DNA of 8,051 nt from Armatimonadota bacterium (GTDB lineage Bacteria; Armatimonadota; Armatimonadia; Armatimonadales; Armatimonadaceae), in the NCBI GenBank assembly GCA_030833025.1, contig JAURHZ010000099.1, positions 1-8,051 of the forward strand, read 5' to 3'. Position 1 is the first letter of the stretch, and every line of letters begins with the position of its first letter. Positions 5,859 through 8,051 of this stretch are shown piece after piece. The position numbers and the translations under genes were made by a program. The notes beneath the pieces were generated by a model. The model was not told the origin of the DNA. It saw only the letters and a list, made by a program, of their open reading frames with translations, and searched no databases.

Positions 5859-6011
5859 ATGGGACGCATCACAAGCACCGATGTCCTGAATGCAACTGGA
5901 CACAAGCCGGGAACCGTTCGTAACCGCTTGAATGAACTCTGTGAATTGGGGCTGTTGACCCGACATGGAAAAGCACGCGCGACTTGGTATGTGCGTGGAC
6001 AAAGGCAATAG
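5859..6011 (+). CDS. Small stand-alone winged helix-turn-helix protein
   Basis: The ATG at 5859 has a good ribosome site (AAGGAA, 5845-5850, 8 bases away) and encodes 50 residues. The frame stays open further upstream, but that part runs through the terminator and repeats and does not look like protein. Residues 4-32 fit a winged helix-turn-helix (ITSTDVLNATG, then the recognition helix KPGTVRNRLNELCELG), and residues 33-45 (LTRHGKARATWYV) fit the wing. The same type of module sits at the C-terminus of larger Fic- or RecG-like regulators, so this may be either a free mini-regulator or the surviving end of a decayed gene. With phased repeats in front and the sulfatase gene 88 bases downstream, a local autoregulator or sulfatase regulator is plausible. 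The gene itself is likely, its function inferred. Confidence 0.62.
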   Translation: MGRITSTDVLNATGHKPGTVRNRLNELCELGLLTRHGKARATWYVRGQRQ

Positions 6012-6028
6012 CCATCTCAATCGTCTCC

Positions 6029-6047
6029 ATGTACCCCTTCTGTACAT
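6029..6047. promoter_or_regulatory. 19-base dyad upstream of the sulfatase gene
   Basis: ATGTAC (6029-6034) and GTACAT (6042-6047) are exact inverted copies separated by 7 bases. They lie in the pyrimidine-rich gap between the winged-helix gene and the sulfatase start at 6100. A 6-7-6 dyad is a plausible operator size, but two six-base words can match by chance. No clear -35/-10 pair is visible around it. Confidence 0.3.
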
Positions 6048-6099
6048 CCACACCCCCCGTAAACAGGAATCCACCCTCCATCCGGTGAACCCCTGATAC

Positions 6100-8051
6100 A
6101 TGGCTGCGAACACCCCTAACATCGTTGTGATCCTCGCGGATGACCTTGGCTACGGCGACATCACCTGCTACAACCCGGACTCCAAAATCCCGACGCCAAA
6201 CCTTGACCGGCTGGCGGCAATGGGTGTCCGTGCAACCGATGCACACTCACCCGCAGCTGTCTGCTCCCCAACGCGCTATGGCCTCCTCACCGGACGCTAC
6301 GCTTGGCGCGGCATCATGAAACAAGGCGTCGTCGCCCCGTGGGGGACATCCATTCTGGAACGCGATCGCCTCAACCTCGCCCTCCTCGTCCGAGGCTACG
6401 GGTATGCGACCGGATGCTTTGGCAAATGGCACCTCGGCCTCACTTGGCAAACAAAAGATGGCAATCCACCCACACCCGTAGGCAAAGGTAAATCCAATGT
6501 CGATTTCACCAAGCCCATCCTAGATGGCCCAATGGACCGCGGGTTTGACACCTGGTTTGGCGTGGATGCACCGAACTTCCCGCCTTACTGCTATATCGAA
6601 GACAACAAAACCGTGGGCATCCCAAACATCCACGTTGAAAAAGCCTTCCAGCTCAACCGGCCAGGCCCAAGCCTCCCAGACTGGAAGCTCGACCGTATCC
6701 TCCCGGATGTCGGCAATCGCGCAGCCGCTTGGATAACAAAGCAAGCAAAAGCCAAAAAGCCTTTCTTTGCTTACATTCCCCTCCCAAGCCCACACTACCC
6801 AATCGTGCCATCCAAGGAGTGGCAGGGTAAATCCGATGCTGGCGCGTATGGTGACTTTGTCGCCCAAACGGATGCCGTCGTTGGCGACATCCTCAGTGCC
6901 ATCAAAGCCGCCGGTGTTGAGCAGAACACCCTCGTGATTTTCACATCCGATAATGGCCCTGAAGTCGCTGGCGAAGTCAAACCCGGTGTCTATGAGCGCA
7001 TCGGTCTCTCAAATCACGACTCACGTGGCGGCCTCCGCGGCGTAAAACGCGACACCTGGGAAGGTGGCCACCGCGTCCCGTTCATCGCCAGCTGGCCTTC
7101 AAAGCTTCCCTCTGGCACCACGACATCCGAGACCCTTTGCCACACCGATATCTTCGCTACCATCGCAGGAATCCTTGGAAGCCCTGTCAATGAAAATGCC
7201 GCCGAAGACAGCATCGATATGCTTCCAGCGCTGCGTGGACGTGCCGGGGGACGCCGGCGCATCCCGACCATCCACCAAAGTGGGGATGGCAAGCTCGCCA
7301 TCCGGGATGCCAACTGGGTCTACATCGACAACCCAACCGGGCAAAACAATGGGGCAAATGGAGAGCCACCGGCGCTGCGTACCCCTGACCATGGCCAGCC
7401 GGCAGAGCTGTTCAATCTTGCGAAAGACCCGCGGGAGCAGACGAATCTCTATGCAAAAGAGCAAGGCCGTGCCCGTGCGATGAAAGCTCGGTTGGATGCC
7501 ATTAGAATCGCTGGTCGCTCCGTGCCCGCACAATCGACTAAACGACGTGACATCGGTGTCGGGGCCAAGCCGATCGCTGGCGCGGAAGTTATCATCGATG
7601 GCAGCCGTCAAATGCTGGATGAGAAATGGACGTACTGGCAAGGCCCGCGCTTCCGCTCAAGCATGCCGATTAAGTGGCCGGTAGTTGCGGATCCAGTGGA
7701 TGGCGGAACCTGCATTAAAACGGATGACCCAGCAGCAGCGGGTGGCCTCTTCGGCGCAGCGGACATCGTCACCAAAGCCGTTTATCAAGATTTCCGCCTG
7801 CACATCGAGTTCTGGATTGGCGGCCCGGGCGGTAACAGCGGCGTCTATCTGCAGAACCGCTATGAAATCCAAATCTGTGATGGAGATCGGACATCCCATG
7901 GCCTCGGCGCTGTTATCAACGAAACGCCCGCTCCGTACCATATGTACAAGGGCATCGGGAAGTGGAATGCCTACGATATCGTGTTCCGCGCCGCGCGCTT
8001 TGCCGGTGGGCGGATGGTAGAGAAGCCCATCACCACAATCTATTTAAATGG
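6100..8051 (+). CDS. Sulfatase fused to a DUF1080 (3-keto-disaccharide hydrolase) domain, 3' end outside window
   Basis: This frame runs without a stop from ATG 6100 to the right edge (650 full codons). Residues 6-470 form an arylsulfatase-type enzyme that cleaves sulfate esters. NIVVILADDLGYGD (7-20) supplies the calcium ligands Asp14 and Asp15. CSPTR (55-59) is the formylglycine site, with Cys55 to be modified and Arg59 conserved. GKWHLG (108-113), PHYP (231-234, His232), TSDNGPE (282-288, Asp284 and Asn285) and KRDTWEGGHRVPFI (316-329) complete the active site. PAELFNLAKDPREQTNL (434-450) is the usual C-terminal sulfatase motif. Residues about 490-650 match DUF1080: LFGAADIVTKAVYQDFRLHIEFWI, then GGNSGVYLQNRYEIQICDG and KWNAYDIVFRAARF. 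This domain is a sugar-binding or 3-keto-glycoside-hydrolysing fold. No signal peptide is seen: an in-frame TGA at 6094 excludes a longer start, and the ribosome site is weak. Codons end mostly in C, unlike the G-ending upstream operon. It requires a formylglycine-generating enzyme, not in the window. Confidence 0.93.
   Translation, partial: MAANTPNIVVILADDLGYGDITCYNPDSKIPTPNLDRLAAMGVRATDAHSPAAVCSPTRYGLLTGRYAWRGIMKQGVVAPWGTSILERDRLNLALLVRGYGYATGCFGKWHLGLTWQTKDGNPPTPVGKGKSNVDFTKPILDGPMDRGFDTWFGVDAPNFPPYCYIEDNKTVGIPNIHVEKAFQLNRPGPSLPDWKLDRILPDVGNRAAAWITKQAKAKKPFFAYIPLPSPHYPIVPSKEWQGKSDAGAYGDFVAQTDAVVGDILSAIKAAGVEQNTLVIFTSDNGPEVAGEVKPGVYERIGLSNHDSRGGLRGVKRDTWEGGHRVPFIASWPSKLPSGTTTSETLCHTDIFATIAGILGSPVNENAAEDSIDMLPALRGRAGGRRRIPTIHQSGDGKLAIRDANWVYIDNPTGQNNGANGEPPALRTPDHGQPAELFNLAKDPREQTNLYAKEQGRARAMKARLDAIRIAGRSVPAQSTKRRDIGVGAKPIAGAEVIIDGSRQMLDEKWTYWQGPRFRSSMPIKWPVVADPVDGGTCIKTDDPAAAGGLFGAADIVTKAVYQDFRLHIEFWIGGPGGNSGVYLQNRYEIQICDGDRTSHGLGAVINETPAPYHMYKGIGKWNAYDIVFRAARFAGGRMVEKPITTIYLN

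Noticed and set aside
5869..6246. 125-residue open frame on the minus strand
   Set aside because: It overlaps both the winged-helix gene and the sulfatase N-terminus with its calcium-binding Asp pair, and its composition (His/Val/Arg-rich) shows no family.
7099..7641. 180-residue open frame on the minus strand
   Set aside because: Antisense to the sulfatase, whose active-site and C-terminal motifs run continuously here; no protein-like pattern on the minus strand.

Overview
The window looks like chromosomal DNA of a free-living bacterium with moderate GC, most likely a member of the Armatimonadota or a relative in the Planctomycetes/Verrucomicrobia sphere. The main clue is a prepilin-like protein with the N-terminus GFTLIELLVVIAIIAILAA, then an FPVFAQAR-type continuation and a C-terminal H-X9-DG motif, a combination very common in Armatimonadota. 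A sulfatase joined to a DUF1080 domain and a two-hydrolase fusion fit the same kind of polysaccharide-degrading lineage. The taxonomic call is inference from protein families only.

Left part (1-2640): the 3' end of an unknown small membrane protein (to 443); a secreted intradiol ring-cleavage dioxygenase with a twin-arginine-like leader (546-1232); an AT-rich 190-base intergenic stretch ending in a strong hairpin just before a Shine-Dalgarno; the prepilin-like protein (1424-2209) closed by a hairpin terminator; and a convergent MmcQ/YjbR-family gene on the minus strand (2275-2634).

Middle part (2707-5760): a two-gene operon. A 484-residue polytopic membrane protein of unknown function (2707-4161) overlaps by 4 bases (ATGA) a secreted or membrane-anchored double hydrolase (4158-5609) that carries an alpha/beta-hydrolase esterase domain and a divergent SGNH domain. 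An imperfect hairpin and a textbook intrinsic terminator (5731-5758) follow.

Right part (5760-8051): helically phased ATCAAAATC repeats lie directly before a 50-residue stand-alone winged-helix protein (5859-6011). After an 88-base gap holding a 19-base dyad comes a long sulfatase-DUF1080 fusion (6100 to beyond the right edge). It fills the last 1.95 kb and has no stop codon in the window. Taken together, the operon and the sulfatase suggest trimming of esterified and sulfated polysaccharides, with the small winged-helix protein as a possible local regulator. No tRNA, rRNA, CRISPR array, transposase or attachment site was seen.
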